From positions 1,984,001 through 2,048,000 of the forward strand of contig OY760687.1 in the NCBI GenBank assembly GCA_963663945.1: 64,000 bases of DNA, in the 5' to 3' direction. The notes under the pieces were generated by a model. That model did not search any database. It saw only the letters and a program-made list of their open reading frames with translations, and had not been told where the DNA came from. Every line of letters starts with the position of its first letter. Position 1 is the stretch's first letter. Of the stretch, positions 16,436 to 26,300 are shown piece by piece. Both the position numbers and the translations under genes were made by a program. The DNA is from Bin87 sp963663945. Lineage in GTDB: Bacteria > Chloroflexota > Dehalococcoidia > Lucifugimonadales > UBA3495.

Positions 16436-17853
16436 GAGGACAACTCCGCGCGCCAGCGATTCAGTTCCCGGTACCATGAGGCCAAATCGTTCAGGGAATA
16501 CCGCGCGTTGGCCGGGCTTGGGTTGGGCAGTACGAATACTTGGCTGGAGCCGATCATGAGATCCTGTCTGCCCAATTCAAGGTTTCCGGCATTCTTGATG
16601 CCTTCCCCGTGGCGCAGATAGGCGCGGTAGGCGGTGAGGCCGTGGAAACAGGCGATGCGGGGAACATGGCGCAGCAGTTTTTCACGGAGGGCCGGTGCGT
16701 CCCGGCGGTAGTCGGCGGCAGTCAGACCCGATGCCTGGCTGGTGGGACGTTTGACCACGTCGGTGAAGCCGATGCCGTGGTCCAGCAGCGCGGCATCGTC
16801 TTCGGGGCCCACGGGCCGACCGACGAAATTGGCCGCACTCAGAGCCGACCAAAACCGGTTACGCGGATTGGCAAAATAGTGGCCAGCCTGGACCGACCGC
16901 GTCGAAGGGTTCAGACCGATCAGCACGATGTCCAATCCGGGTTCCAGATAGTCGGGCAGGGTTTCCATGGGTTGACCACCTGGGTTCATGAGTGAGCAGG
17001 CATTGGCGCCCATGATTGCGTCGGCGTCAGCCTGTGCAAGGCCGACAGATCGAACGTAATCGATCACCCGACGATGGGTCAGCAGTGGGTAATCGGTCCC
17101 GAACAAGATCCGGCCAGGTCCGGCGGTCATGGCAGCCGCAGATATTGCCGACGGGAGATACAGGTAAGGCAATGCGGCGGTGTCGTACCAAACATTCGCC
17201 AAGGCGTCGGCGACCTCCGGCATGGAGGCGTAGAAAGGGAGGCCGCCGCCCATATGGGCGAATATTATGCGGTTTTCCGGGTAGTTCGACGCGAATTGCA
17301 GCAGCCGGTCCGGGGTTGAGGATCCTTTGCCGGGGTACTGATGCCCAACCGGTTCGGAGGCATGGACCACTATCGGCGCGTTACGACCGCGCAGCAGCGT
17401 CATCAGGGGTTCTATGACCGTTGGATCACTGATGTCAAACTCCTGGCTGTCGGCGTGAAGCTCTCCGATACCGGCAGCCCCGGCATCCAGGCACCGGGAC
17501 GCCTCGCGCACGGCTTCTTTGCCCCACGCCGGATTGACGGACGCGAAAGCGGTGATGCGGTCAGGATGGGCCACGGCCGCCCCGATGAGGTAATCATTAA
17601 CCTCTGTTGCGGTATCCGGGTCAGTCCAACCAAATCCCATGGCTACGGCGTGATCCACGCCAGAGCCGTTCATGTCTCGCAACAGTTGATCCGCGTCCGC
17701 GAAACGGCCGCCGGGTTCCGGGAACAGGGCGGCATAGGTGGCGTCCCGCGCGGACAGTTCATCGTGGCGGGAGGCGAAATCAGGAGGGAAGATGTGGCAG
17801 TGGCTATCGATAATCATCTGCGGTATGCGGCTGTACGCCTGGTGACGAGTCAT
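16432..17853 (-). CDS. Fusion: amidohydrolase (COG2159-like) with Mug-type uracil/thymine-DNA glycosylase
   Basis: 473 residues in one uninterrupted frame. Residues 13-285 are an amidohydrolase barrel: HxH metal site DSHCH (16-20), later histidines in VHASEPVGH and FAHMGGG, and the metal aspartate in LFGTDYP. From about residue 296 the protein is a complete G:T/U mismatch DNA glycosylase: IGLNPSTRS carries the catalytic Asn, followed by AGHYFANPRNRFW and VLPNPSPANARY. Mug proteins are normally free-standing. Two internal Met codons (289 and 296), the second behind AGGTGG, could also start a separate Mug. The ATG at 17853 is chosen because a TATACT box lies about 7 bp upstream; 17817 is an alternative. 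It leads the thpR-alkA operon. Confidence 0.85.
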   Translation of the reverse strand: MTRHQAYSRIPQMIIDSHCHIFPPDFASRHDELSARDATYAALFPEPGGRFADADQLLRDMNGSGVDHAVAMGFGWTDPDTATEVNDYLIGAAVAHPDRITAFASVNPAWGKEAVREASRCLDAGAAGIGELHADSQEFDISDPTVIEPLMTLLRGRNAPIVVHASEPVGHQYPGKGSSTPDRLLQFASNYPENRIIFAHMGGGLPFYASMPEVADALANVWYDTAALPYLYLPSAISAAAMTAGPGRILFGTDYPLLTHRRVIDYVRSVGLAQADADAIMGANACSLMNPGGQPMETLPDYLEPGLDIVLIGLNPSTRSVQAGHYFANPRNRFWSALSAANFVGRPVGPEDDAALLDHGIGFTDVVKRPTSQASGLTAADYRRDAPALREKLLRHVPRIACFHGLTAYRAYLRHGEGIKNAGNLELGRQDLMIGSSQVFVLPNPSPANARYSLNDLASWYRELNRWRAELSS

Positions 17854-17859
17854 TAAATC

Positions 17860-17865
17860 AGTATA
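17860..17865 (-). promoter_or_regulatory. Candidate -10 element for the amidohydrolase-Mug operon
   Basis: TATACT on the minus strand, placing the expected transcription start at or next to the ATG at 17853, that is, a leaderless message. No good -35 is seen at normal spacing. Confidence 0.35.
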
Positions 17866-18075
17866 GACCACCCTTGGACATGACCCGACCGTCCAGTTGG
17901 GCGAAACGCCGGCCACGTCGCATAACGATCAGGGGCGATTTCGCCCCGGCTCCTTGTTCAGGTTGCCATCGCGTCATCAAGCGCACACGGGAGAAATGTT
18001 TGCCGCTTGCCGGTCCGAGAGGCGTTCGCGGGCGGCGATTTCCGGCCGGGCGCCCCGCCCGTGGCGTCGCGCTTA

Positions 18076-18104
18076 TGGACATGCTTACCGGGCGGGAATA
18101 TAAT
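18076..18104 (+). promoter_or_regulatory. Strong promoter for the transketolase pair
   Basis: TGGACA at 18076-18081 and a perfect TATAAT at 18099-18104 with a 17-bp spacer. The predicted start near 18111 leaves about 40 bases to the TTG start at 18151. The rest of 17866-18075 shows no gene. Confidence 0.7.
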
Positions 18105-18150
18105 CTTGTCGGCTCGCATTATTATCCCTTTCTATATCGCAGGTGACGTT

Positions 18151-18975
18151 TTGGCAGCAGTCAACCAACCGCTTCAGACCGTTGAGGAGATGCGGGCAAC
18201 GTCCCTGCAACTGAGACGCGACAGCCTGGAAATGATCTACGGCGCCGGAAGCGGACATCCCGGCGGGTCGTTGTCAGAGATCGACATTCTGGTGGCCCTT
18301 TATTTTGGGGTGATGCGTTACGACGCCGCTGACCCGGTGTGGTCGGAACGGGATCGGTTCATTCTCAGCAAGGGGCACGCTTCACCGGGATTTTACACAA
18401 CGCTCTCGATGGCCGGGTACTTCGGGCGGGAAGAACTATCCTCCTACCGGAAGACCGACGGACTGCTGCAGGGCCATGCCCATCCGATGACGCCAGGAGT
18501 TGAGATGAACTCGGGGTCGCTGGGTATGGGGCTCTCTTTCGCGTTGGGTCACGCCCTGGCGGCGCGGCTGGATGGCAAGGACTATCGTGTGTTCGCGTTG
18601 CTCGGCGACGGGGAGTGCCAGGAAGGCGAGGTGTGGGAGGCCGCCATGTCGGCAGCGCACCACCGCGCCACCAACCTGACTGCCATCGTCGACCGCAACC
18701 GCATCCAGAACGACCGGTTTACCGACGAGGTGATGACGCTGGAACCCCTGGCGGACCGCTGGCGGGACTTCGGGTGGAACGTCATAACCTGCAACGGCCA
18801 CGAGCACGCCGAGGTATTGCGTGCCCTGGAAACCGCATCCGAAGGCGGGCCGACGGCGATCATCGCCAACACCGTGAAGGGCAAGGGCGTCAGTTTCATG
18901 GAAAACAATCCCGCTTTTCACGGGCGAGCGCCCAACGCTGAAGAATACGAAGCGGCGCTGAAGGAGCTGGCGTGA
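18151..18975 (+). CDS. Transketolase, N-terminal (thiamine pyrophosphate) subunit
   Basis: 274 residues from a TTG at 18151; AGGTGA is 4 bp upstream and the first family-conserved segment (LRRDSLEMIYGAGSGHPGGSLS) begins about 14 residues in. An alternative ATG at 18190 has the Shine-Dalgarno too close. The product carries the TPP-binding half of transketolase: SKGHASPGFY, GSLGMGLSFALG and the GDGECQEGEVWEAAMSA...DRNR TPP/metal motif. Together with the next gene it moves two-carbon units between sugar phosphates in the pentose phosphate pathway. Split transketolases of this sort are common in archaea and several bacterial phyla. Confidence 0.93.
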   Translation: MAAVNQPLQTVEEMRATSLQLRRDSLEMIYGAGSGHPGGSLSEIDILVALYFGVMRYDAADPVWSERDRFILSKGHASPGFYTTLSMAGYFGREELSSYRKTDGLLQGHAHPMTPGVEMNSGSLGMGLSFALGHALAARLDGKDYRVFALLGDGECQEGEVWEAAMSAAHHRATNLTAIVDRNRIQNDRFTDEVMTLEPLADRWRDFGWNVITCNGHEHAEVLRALETASEGGPTAIIANTVKGKGVSFMENNPAFHGRAPNAEEYEAALKELA

Positions 18976-19922
18976 TGGCGACACCACGGGCATCCGCGGC
19001 CACGCGGGAAACCTACGGCCGAACCCTGCTGACCATGGCGGACGACCACCCGGACATCGTGGTCCTGGGCGGCGACCTGAACGTGTCGACATTCGTTCAT
19101 CTCTGGCGGGACCAGTATCCTGAGCGGTTCTTCGACTTCGGGCCGGCCGAGCAGAACATCGTCGGCGTCGCTGCTGGCTTGGCCGCTGCGGGAAAGGTTC
19201 CCTTCGTCAGCACGTTCAGTGTATTCGGTACAGGCCGACCCTACGACCAATTGCGCGTCCTGATCTCGCAACCGTCGTTGAACGTAAAATTGGTTTGCAC
19301 CCACGCCGGCATCCTCACCGGCGAGGACGGCATGTCGGCCCACGGAATCGAAGACCTGTCGCTCATGTGCGCATTGCCTTCGTTCACGGTGATCACGCCG
19401 GCCGATGCCCCCGAAACGGAGCAGGCGGTGCGAGCCATCGCCAGCACGAAGGGGCCAGTCTACGTACGGCTGCCCCGGGCGGCTACACAGATTGTCCATG
19501 ACAACGGGTACAAGTTCGAGATTGGCGCGGCTGATCTGTTGAGGCAGGGCGGCGACGTGTCCATCGTCGCCATGGGGTCGCTGGTTGCGCCGGCGTTGGA
19601 CGCCGCCGATAGCTTGTCAGGGCAGGGAATCGATGCACGGGTGGTGAATCTCCACACGCTGGCGCCGGCGGACGAGGCGGCGATCGTGGCTGCCGCGCAG
19701 GAAACCGGAGCAATAGTGACTGCCGAAGAGCATTACGTGCACGGAGGGCTGGGCAGTGTGGTAGCTGGAGTACTGGCCCGCAACTGTCCCGTTCCGGTGG
19801 AAATGGTGGCGCTGCACGGATACACCAGCTCCGGCCCCGCCAACGAACTGATGGAGAAAAACGGGCTCACAGCAGCCGGCGTGGAAGCCGCCGTCCACCG
19901 GGTGCTCAAACGCAAGAGCTAG
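18975..19922 (+). CDS. Transketolase, C-terminal (pyrimidine-binding) subunit
   Basis: 315 residues. The ATG overlaps the stop of the N-terminal subunit (TGATG); a GTG directly before it is also possible. It holds the pyrimidine-binding domain with the catalytic glutamate in FDFGPAEQNIVGVAAGLA and the C-terminal transketolase domain. HAGILTGEDGMSAHGIEDLSLM is typical of the split form. The enzyme is active only as a complex with the N-terminal subunit. A terminator follows 42 bp downstream, closing a two-gene operon. Confidence 0.93.
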   Translation: MATPRASAATRETYGRTLLTMADDHPDIVVLGGDLNVSTFVHLWRDQYPERFFDFGPAEQNIVGVAAGLAAAGKVPFVSTFSVFGTGRPYDQLRVLISQPSLNVKLVCTHAGILTGEDGMSAHGIEDLSLMCALPSFTVITPADAPETEQAVRAIASTKGPVYVRLPRAATQIVHDNGYKFEIGAADLLRQGGDVSIVAMGSLVAPALDAADSLSGQGIDARVVNLHTLAPADEAAIVAAAQETGAIVTAEEHYVHGGLGSVVAGVLARNCPVPVEMVALHGYTSSGPANELMEKNGLTAAGVEAAVHRVLKRKS

Positions 19923-19964
19923 CTCAAGGCGGCCAGGAACGTGGCTGGCCTCAGTCAAGATCGA

Positions 19965-19996
19965 ACGGCCCGGTGGTGAACCCGGGCCGTCTTTTT
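19965..19996 (+). terminator. Rho-independent terminator after transketolase
   Basis: Perfect 9-bp stem ACGGCCCGG / CCGGGCCGT with an 8-base loop, followed by CTTTTT. A good intrinsic terminator. Confidence 0.85.
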
Positions 19997-20026
19997 CGGA
20001 AATGAGATTGGACTACGAAGGCGTCG

Positions 20027-20377
20027 TCAGGTCTCGGACCCGGGAGGCGACAGGGGGCCGTGTCCGCGTCCGTTGCCGTTCCCACCGGAGTAATCGTCGT
20101 AGCCGGCGTTGCTGAAAACCCGGATCTCGTTGCCCTGGAACACATGGAAGTGGTGGGTGTCGTGTTCCGTGCCCACGGTGTTCAGCATGTCAGCATCGAT
20201 GTCGGAGAGTATCTCCTCAATCTGTTCGGCCGTCAGGTTTGCATTGACCGCGATCGCCACGTGGGCCAGACCGGGCATGAAGTGGGTGTCGATGCGACCC
20301 ACGGGCTGTTCGCCGTCGAGGATCAGGTAGGCCTCGGACTGGGGCGTGCGAACTTCACGTTCGTAATCGAAGGGCAT
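20027..20377 (-). CDS. Small protein of unknown function, third gene of the pro operon
   Basis: 116 residues; I do not recognise the family. The first 90 residues look like a compact alpha/beta domain (EAYLILDGEQPVGRIDTHF, then VAIAVNANLTAEQIEEILSDI). The C-terminal 25 residues are Gly/Asn-rich (GGNGNGRGHG) and probably disordered, resembling the linkers in the 2394-4505 fusion. It starts 10 bp after the proA stop with GGTGAGG upstream, so it is read with proB and proA. No signal peptide or membrane segment. Confidence 0.7.
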   Translation of the reverse strand: MPFDYEREVRTPQSEAYLILDGEQPVGRIDTHFMPGLAHVAIAVNANLTAEQIEEILSDIDADMLNTVGTEHDTHHFHVFQGNEIRVFSNAGYDDYSGGNGNGRGHGPLSPPGSET

Positions 20378-20387
20378 CAGATGAGCC

Positions 20388-21659
20388 TCACCCGCGAATC
20401 TGCCCGTTCCCGCGGACGACCCACTTGTAAGAGGTCAATTCGCGGAGCCCCAGAGGGCCGCGGGCGTGGAACTTTTCCGTGCTGATGCCAACCTCGGCGC
20501 CGAAGCCAAACTGGGCCCCGTCGGTAAAACGCGTACTCGTGTTGTGGTAGACAGCGGCCGCGTCCACCTCGTTGAGGAACCTTTCGGCCGCATCGCCATC
20601 CCCAGTAACGATGGCTTCAGAGTGGCCTGACCCGTACGCGTGGATGTGATCCAGCGCGTCGTCGAGGCTGTCCACCACCTTCACTGCGGCGATCAACGCC
20701 AGGAACTCCCGACCCCAGTCGTCTTCCTGGGCAGGGATCGCGTTCAGGCCGCTGTCCGGACCCAGAATGGTCAAAGCCCGATGGTCGCACCGCATCTCGA
20801 CGCCGGCTTCGTTCAGTTGGCTGGCGATTCCGGGAAGGCAACGCCCGGCAACCTCGGAATGAACCAGGACGGTATCCAGCGCGTTGCAAACCGTGGGTCG
20901 CTGAACCTTGGCGTTGTAAACGATATTGGCCGCCATCTCGGCGTCGGCGTCGCGGTCGACGTACGTATGGCATACGCCCACGCCGCCGGTCAGCACGGGC
21001 ATCGTGGCGTTTTGGCCCACGTAGTTGATCAAACCCGAACCGCCGCGCGGCACCAGCAGGTTGATCTCGTCCTTCATCTGGAGCATGACGTCGACCAGCG
21101 AGCGGTCGATGTCATCTACGAACTGGACGGCATCGGTTGAAAGGCCGGCCTCGCCAATGGCCCGGTGGACCAGGTCGACCAGTGCGGTGTTGGATCGGAG
21201 CGTCTCCTTGCCGCCGCGCAGGAGGCAGGCGTTGCCGGACTTGAGCGCCAACGCAACGATGTCGGTGGTGACGTTAGGACGACTTTCATAGATGCTGGCG
21301 ATCACGCCCAGCGGGATGCGGCGCTTCTGGACGTCCAGGCCATTTTCCAGGGTAAAACCCTCGATGAGTTCGCCCACCGGGTCGTCAAGAGCGGCCACCC
21401 GGCGGACATCCGTAGCCATGCCGTTCAGACGATCCGAGGTCAGGAGGAGGCGGTCAAGAAAAGCCGCGTCGATGCCATCGGATTCGGCCTCACGATAGTC
21501 GGCCTCGTTGGCGGTCAAAACCGGAGTCTGCTCGGTCTCCAGGGCACGGGCGATGCTCTCCAGGGCATGGTTTCTGGTTTCGGCGGACGTTCGGGCAAGC
21601 ACGGCCGAGGCTGCCTGGGCGGCGACGCCCTGCTTGCGGAGGCTTTCGGCGGCGTTCAT
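20388..21659 (-). CDS. proA: Glutamate-5-semialdehyde dehydrogenase
   Basis: 423 residues, normal family length. It reduces gamma-glutamyl phosphate to glutamate-5-semialdehyde with NADPH, the second step of proline synthesis. It belongs to the aldehyde dehydrogenase superfamily; the catalytic cysteine lies in QRPTVCNALDTVLVH near residue 258, and IPLGVIASIYESRPNVT and ACLLRGGKE are hallmark ProA segments. GGGAG precedes the ATG. It lies 34 bp after proB, matching the channelled ProB-ProA pair. Confidence 0.96.
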   Translation of the reverse strand: MNAAESLRKQGVAAQAASAVLARTSAETRNHALESIARALETEQTPVLTANEADYREAESDGIDAAFLDRLLLTSDRLNGMATDVRRVAALDDPVGELIEGFTLENGLDVQKRRIPLGVIASIYESRPNVTTDIVALALKSGNACLLRGGKETLRSNTALVDLVHRAIGEAGLSTDAVQFVDDIDRSLVDVMLQMKDEINLLVPRGGSGLINYVGQNATMPVLTGGVGVCHTYVDRDADAEMAANIVYNAKVQRPTVCNALDTVLVHSEVAGRCLPGIASQLNEAGVEMRCDHRALTILGPDSGLNAIPAQEDDWGREFLALIAAVKVVDSLDDALDHIHAYGSGHSEAIVTGDGDAAERFLNEVDAAAVYHNTSTRFTDGAQFGFGAEVGISTEKFHARGPLGLRELTSYKWVVRGNGQIRG

Positions 21660-21693
21660 CTATAGTTCTCCCGACGTGAGTTCGCGATTGCGA

Positions 21694-22875
21694 TCAGAGC
21701 AGGACCAGGTTGTTGCGATGGATGACTTCCTGGCCGTAGTGGTATCCGAGAGTATCGACGATGCGGTCTGATCGCATTCCCTGGATGCGCCCCAGGTCGG
21801 CGGCCGAGTAGTTTGCGATCCCGCACGCGATGTGATTATTGGCCAGATCCGAGACGTATATGATATCGCCCCGGGTAAAATCACCCACGACGTTTCGGAC
21901 GCCAGCCGGCAGCAGGCTCACGGCGCCGCGACGCAGCGCCGCAACCGCCCCATCGTCGACGACGACCTGACCCCACCCGGTGTCCCCCACGCGCGACAGC
22001 ATCCAGCGTTTGCGAGCTTCAAGCTTGCTCCGGGCGGGTTTGAAGAAGGTGCCGACGGGTTCGCCGCGGGCGACGCGCAGCAGGGCATCCGGGTTGCGCC
22101 CGCGGCAGATTGCCATGGCGATGCCGGATGTGGTCACCAGATGGGCGGCATGGAGTTTCGTGGGCATACCGCCACGCGCCCAGGCGTTGCGGTGCTCGCC
22201 GGCCATGGCGAAAACGCTGTCATCGACGGATTCGATCGTCTCAATGCGGGTCGCAGTGGGATCCAGGCCCGGGTCAGCAGTGTAAAGGCCATCCACGTCT
22301 GACAATATGATGAGCAGGTCTGCATCGATGAGCGCTGCAATCAGCGAAGACAGGCGGTCGTTGTCGCCGAAAACCTCGCCAATCTCGTCGGCGGCAACCA
22401 CGTCGTTTTCGTTGATGATCGGGATGACTCCGAGGTCAAGCAGGGACAGCAGCGTGTTGCGCACGTTGAGGTAGGACTGGCGCTGCGAAAGGTCGTGGAG
22501 GGTGAGCAACACCTGGGCGACGCCGATCTCATGCCTGGCGAACAGGTCAGTGTAGATGTGCATCAACCGGCTCTGACCCAACGCGGCGTAAACCTGTCGC
22601 GTGGGGATATCCGGGATTTCGGCGGCGGATTGTCTCCCGGCGGCAATGGCTCCCGAGGTGACCACCAGCATCTGCATCCCATCGATCCCCTGCAACTCGG
22701 CGATCTGCGACACCAGGTCGGCCATGACGCTGACATCCAGCGCGTCGCCCGCGTCTCCGGTCAGCACGTTGGTCCCGGCCTTGACCACGATACGCTGGTA
22801 AGGAGAAGCGTCAGACGAGCCGCCGGACTCGAGCGCCCGCGTGGCGGAGACGGTCTTGTGCCGCAAGATTGACAT
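21694..22875 (-). CDS. proB: Glutamate 5-kinase with PUA domain
   Basis: 393 residues. The amino-acid kinase domain (about 28-280) has VVKAGTNVL, the glutamate-binding VVTSGAIAAGR and the nucleotide region LIILSDVDGLYTADP. A C-terminal PUA domain (about 295-375) follows, as in feedback-inhibited bacterial glutamate kinases. It makes gamma-glutamyl phosphate, the first and regulated step of proline synthesis. The start is at the ATG at 22875; about 25 residues precede the kinase core, slightly longer than usual, so a later start is possible. Confidence 0.95.
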   Translation of the reverse strand: MSILRHKTVSATRALESGGSSDASPYQRIVVKAGTNVLTGDAGDALDVSVMADLVSQIAELQGIDGMQMLVVTSGAIAAGRQSAAEIPDIPTRQVYAALGQSRLMHIYTDLFARHEIGVAQVLLTLHDLSQRQSYLNVRNTLLSLLDLGVIPIINENDVVAADEIGEVFGDNDRLSSLIAALIDADLLIILSDVDGLYTADPGLDPTATRIETIESVDDSVFAMAGEHRNAWARGGMPTKLHAAHLVTTSGIAMAICRGRNPDALLRVARGEPVGTFFKPARSKLEARKRWMLSRVGDTGWGQVVVDDGAVAALRRGAVSLLPAGVRNVVGDFTRGDIIYVSDLANNHIACGIANYSAADLGRIQGMRSDRIVDTLGYHYGQEVIHRNNLVLL

Positions 22876-22911
22876 GGAAAGGGTCCGAATTGTGTGCGGA
22901 GGGGTTAGTGA

Positions 22912-22920
22912 ATTATATCA
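22912..22920 (-). promoter_or_regulatory. Extended -10 promoter for the proB-proA operon
   Basis: Minus-strand TGATATAAT, a TGn extension in front of a perfect TATAAT, without a clear -35. It ends about 37 bp upstream of the proB ATG. Confidence 0.6.
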
Positions 22921-23104
22921 CCCGGTAATGCCGGCCCCTTCGAAACACGCGGTCCCGGCGGCAGGCGATCCGGGAACAACTTGCGACTTGGTTGGGTCCA
23001 CCAGTCAAACGCTGATACCTGGTTGGCCGCCGCCGAATCGTGCGCTCATGGTCCAAATGGGCCTCTTCCGATGGTACCGGGTAATCACATCACAAGTGGC
23101 CTAC

Positions 23105-23212
23105 CCCGTCACTCCTGCGAAACCAAGAGTCCAGGGCACGTGGCCATCTCGGTTTCCAGGCCTGAACTGCCGCCATTGGTCGCCGGTTTCCCGCTTTCGC
23201 GGGCATTGTGGG
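23105..23212. repeat. Decayed REP/MITE-like inverted-repeat element
   Basis: Two 28-base arms, 23105-23132 and 23185-23212, are imperfect inverted repeats of each other (17 of 28 positions match) around a 52-bp centre. The right arm carries the hairpin CCCGC-TTTC-GCGGG, the sort of core seen in REP and MITE elements of many bacteria. The mismatches suggest an old, inactive copy. Confidence 0.5.
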
Positions 23213-23259
23213 GGTGATTCAATCAACTTGGGATTGCCCTGCCCGATGGTGGACTCGCT

Positions 23260-23288
23260 TGGACACGGGGCACAAACGGGCGTACAAT
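23260..23288 (+). promoter_or_regulatory. Promoter for mfd
   Basis: TGGACA at 23260-23265 and TACAAT at 23283-23288 with a 17-bp spacer, the same -35 as the transketolase promoter. Predicted start near 23295, about 70 bases before the ATG. Confidence 0.6.
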
Positions 23289-23362
23289 TTTTGCGCGGGG
23301 CTGGCCCATGGTCAGTCCCGTATCGGCGTGTGAAGAACGACCAAACATGGCCTGGGTGAACA

Positions 23363-26300
23363 ATGGCGCTAACCGGATTGCTTTCGCTGTTTGCAGCACA
23401 ACCGAGGATGCGGCGGCATCTGCGGAACGTGGATCGTCCGGGCGCGAGCGGGCCCCTGGCAATCGATGGCGACCATCAAGCGGTCTACGTCGGCGCTCTC
23501 TGGCAACTGCAACAACGGCCCGTGGTGGCGATCACTCCCCGCCTGGAGGACGCCCGGCGACTTCATGACCAACTTATGGAGTACCTGGGTGACGACGCCC
23601 CGGTGCATCTGCTGCCTGAGCCAGAAGTGTTGGCTTTCGAACGTTTGGCGGTAGATGCACGAACGGGCAACCAACGACTGTCGGCCCTGGTGGCATTGGC
23701 GAGCTATGACGCCACGTCCGCCACCGGCGATGTCCCGTTGGTGGTGACCTCGCTGGCTTCGGCGCTCAGGTTGACGTTGCCACCGGACCTGGCGACCGGA
23801 CGACACCCGGCCGTAGCCGACGTCCACGAATTGACCAGGGGACAGCGGATCGGGTCGATAGACGCATTGCTGGCCGCATGGGTTGAACTCGGTTACCAGC
23901 GAGAGCCACAGGTAGAGATCCCCGGCACGTTCAGCTTGCGGGGCGGCATACTGGATGTATTCCCTACCAACGCAGGCCTGCCCTATCGGGTGGAACTCTG
24001 GGACGACGAGATCGACACCATCCGGAGATTTGACCCGGAAACCCAGCGGTCAGTGGGCGAAGCCGACTCCATCAGCGTCGTGGCGGCGCGAGAGCAACTG
24101 CCCGAGTTGAGCGACCCCGCGTGGTTTGAAGAGCGCCGGAGCAAGATAGACCTGAGCGCGTGCAACGGCGGGACGATCTCGCGGTTCCAGGAAGAACTTG
24201 CGCATCTGCTCACGGAACCCAACTCGGAGACCCTGGCGTTCTACAACGGATTCCTCAACCGCCACACCCTGGCCGATTACCTCCCTGCGGACACCATAGT
24301 AGTGCTGGACCGGCCCAACCGTTTGTCCGGCGAAGCGGAAGAACAGGAGGCCAAGTACGAACAGCAGAGGGACAGCCGACAGGACCGTGGAGAGCTTCCC
24401 TACGGTTTTCCGTCGCCCGCCACTGAGTGGGGCAGGATGTCCGAAATGATCCACGCCGCCGGCGCCACCACGGTGGGCATGGAACGTTGGGGCACCGAGG
24501 ACACGCCGATCATTTTGCAACCGCTGTCGGATCAGAGCGCGGGTTTGGACCACTTCACCAAGGACGTCGCAGAGCGGGTGACTCAGGGCGGAGCGGTGGT
24601 AGCCGTGACGCAACACGCGGCGCGGTTGGTTCAGGTTCTGGAGGAGGCCGGCGTCTCCGCAACGTTGGAAGACAGCCTGGGCGTTCGCCCTCGCGCCGAC
24701 CGGGTCCAGGTGCTGACCGGGGCGCTGAGCCGGGGTTGGCAGACTGAGGCGACGGACCACGAACCCGCAGTCGCCGTATACAGCGACGCCGAGCTGTTCG
24801 GCACGGTGAAACGGCGAAGCTACCGCCCATCGCGCACCCGGCGCGACCTCGGCGACGCGGTGGCCCTTGTGGACCTGGCGCCGGGCAGCTTTGTGGTCCA
24901 TATCGACCACGGAGTCGCCAAGTTCGTAGGCACGACTCACCTGGAGTCCACGGGCGACGACCGGGAGTACCTGGTGCTGGAATACGCCGAGGACGACCGG
25001 CTCTACGTCCCCACCGAGCAGCTGGACCGACTGGGGGCGTACGTTGCCGCCACCGATCAGCCGCCAACGCTCACGCGGTTGGGCGGGAGTGAATGGCAAC
25101 GTATCAAGGACCGGGCCAAGGGCGCCGCCAGGGAGATCGCAGCAGAATTGCTCCGGCTCTACGCAATCCGGGAAACCGTCAGTGGACATCGTTTCGGCCC
25201 GGACGCGACCTGGCAGCGGGACCTGGAAGACTCGTTCCCTTACCAGGAAACCCCGGATCAGATGCAGGCCATCGACGAAGTCAAGAACGACATGGAAGCC
25301 GACAAGCCCATGGACCGTCTGATCTGTGGCGACGTGGGTTACGGCAAGACTGAAGTCGCCCTGCGGGCCGCCTTCAAGACGGTCAACGAGGGCATGCAGG
25401 TGGCGGTGCTGGTGCCCACCACGGTGCTGGCCCAGCAGCACTACGCCACCTTCGCCGAGAGGCTGGCTCCCTATCCGGTCAAGGTCGAGGTGTTGAGCCG
25501 TTTCCGGACCCACAAAGAGCAGGACGAGGTGGTGGAAGCGGCAAAGTCCGGTATGGTCGATGTCGTCATCGGAACGCACCGTATCCTGCAAAAGGACATG
25601 GGGTTCAAAAACCTCGGGCTGGTGATTATCGACGAAGAGCACCGGTTCGGCGTGGCCCACAAGGAACGCCTGAAGCAGATGCGCGCCGAGGTGGACGTGA
25701 TGACGCTGAGCGCGACACCCATTCCGCGCACGCTGCACATGGCGCTTGCCGGCGTGCGGGACATGAGCGTGATCCACACGCCGCCGGAGGCGCGGTTGCC
25801 GGTCAAGACCTTCGTGTCTGAAGACAGCGCGGAACCGGTGCGCGAGGCGATTCTGCGGGAGCTGGAACGCGACGGCCAGGTGTTCTTCCTGCACAACCGA
25901 GTGCGAACGATCCACAATATAGCGGACGAACTCGCGAAACTCGTGCCCGAAGCTCGGTTCGCGGTGGGGCACGGTCAGATGCCTGAAACGGAGCTGGAAG
26001 AAGTGATGGTGGCGTTCGCCAACCGGGAAGCGGACGTGCTGGTTTGCACGACCATCATTGAGTCGGGGCTGGACATGCCAAACGTGAACACGATCATCAT
26101 CGACCGCGCGGACCGTTTCGGGTTGGCCCAGCTGTACCAACTTCGAGGCCGGGTCGGCCGCGGAGACCACCGGGCTTACGCCTACCTGCTGTTGCCGGAC
26201 AGTCAGGAAATCACCGAAGCGGCCAGCAAGCGCATCCACGCCATCCTGGACGCCAACGAACTGGGAGCCGGGTTCCGCATCGCCATGCGCGATCTGGAAA

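Larger units (their letters stand above)
22876..23362. other. 487-bp intergenic region between divergent proB and mfd
   Basis: The longest stretch without a gene. From left to right it holds the proB extended -10 promoter, about 180 bp in which I see nothing, a decayed inverted-repeat element, and the mfd promoter. Open frames crossing it have no ribosome-binding site or recognisable protein sequence. Confidence 0.7.

Noticed and set aside
22841..23359. Open frame across the proB-mfd intergenic region
   Set aside because: Low-complexity, arginine/proline-rich product without a ribosome-binding site; the region instead holds promoters and a decayed repeat.
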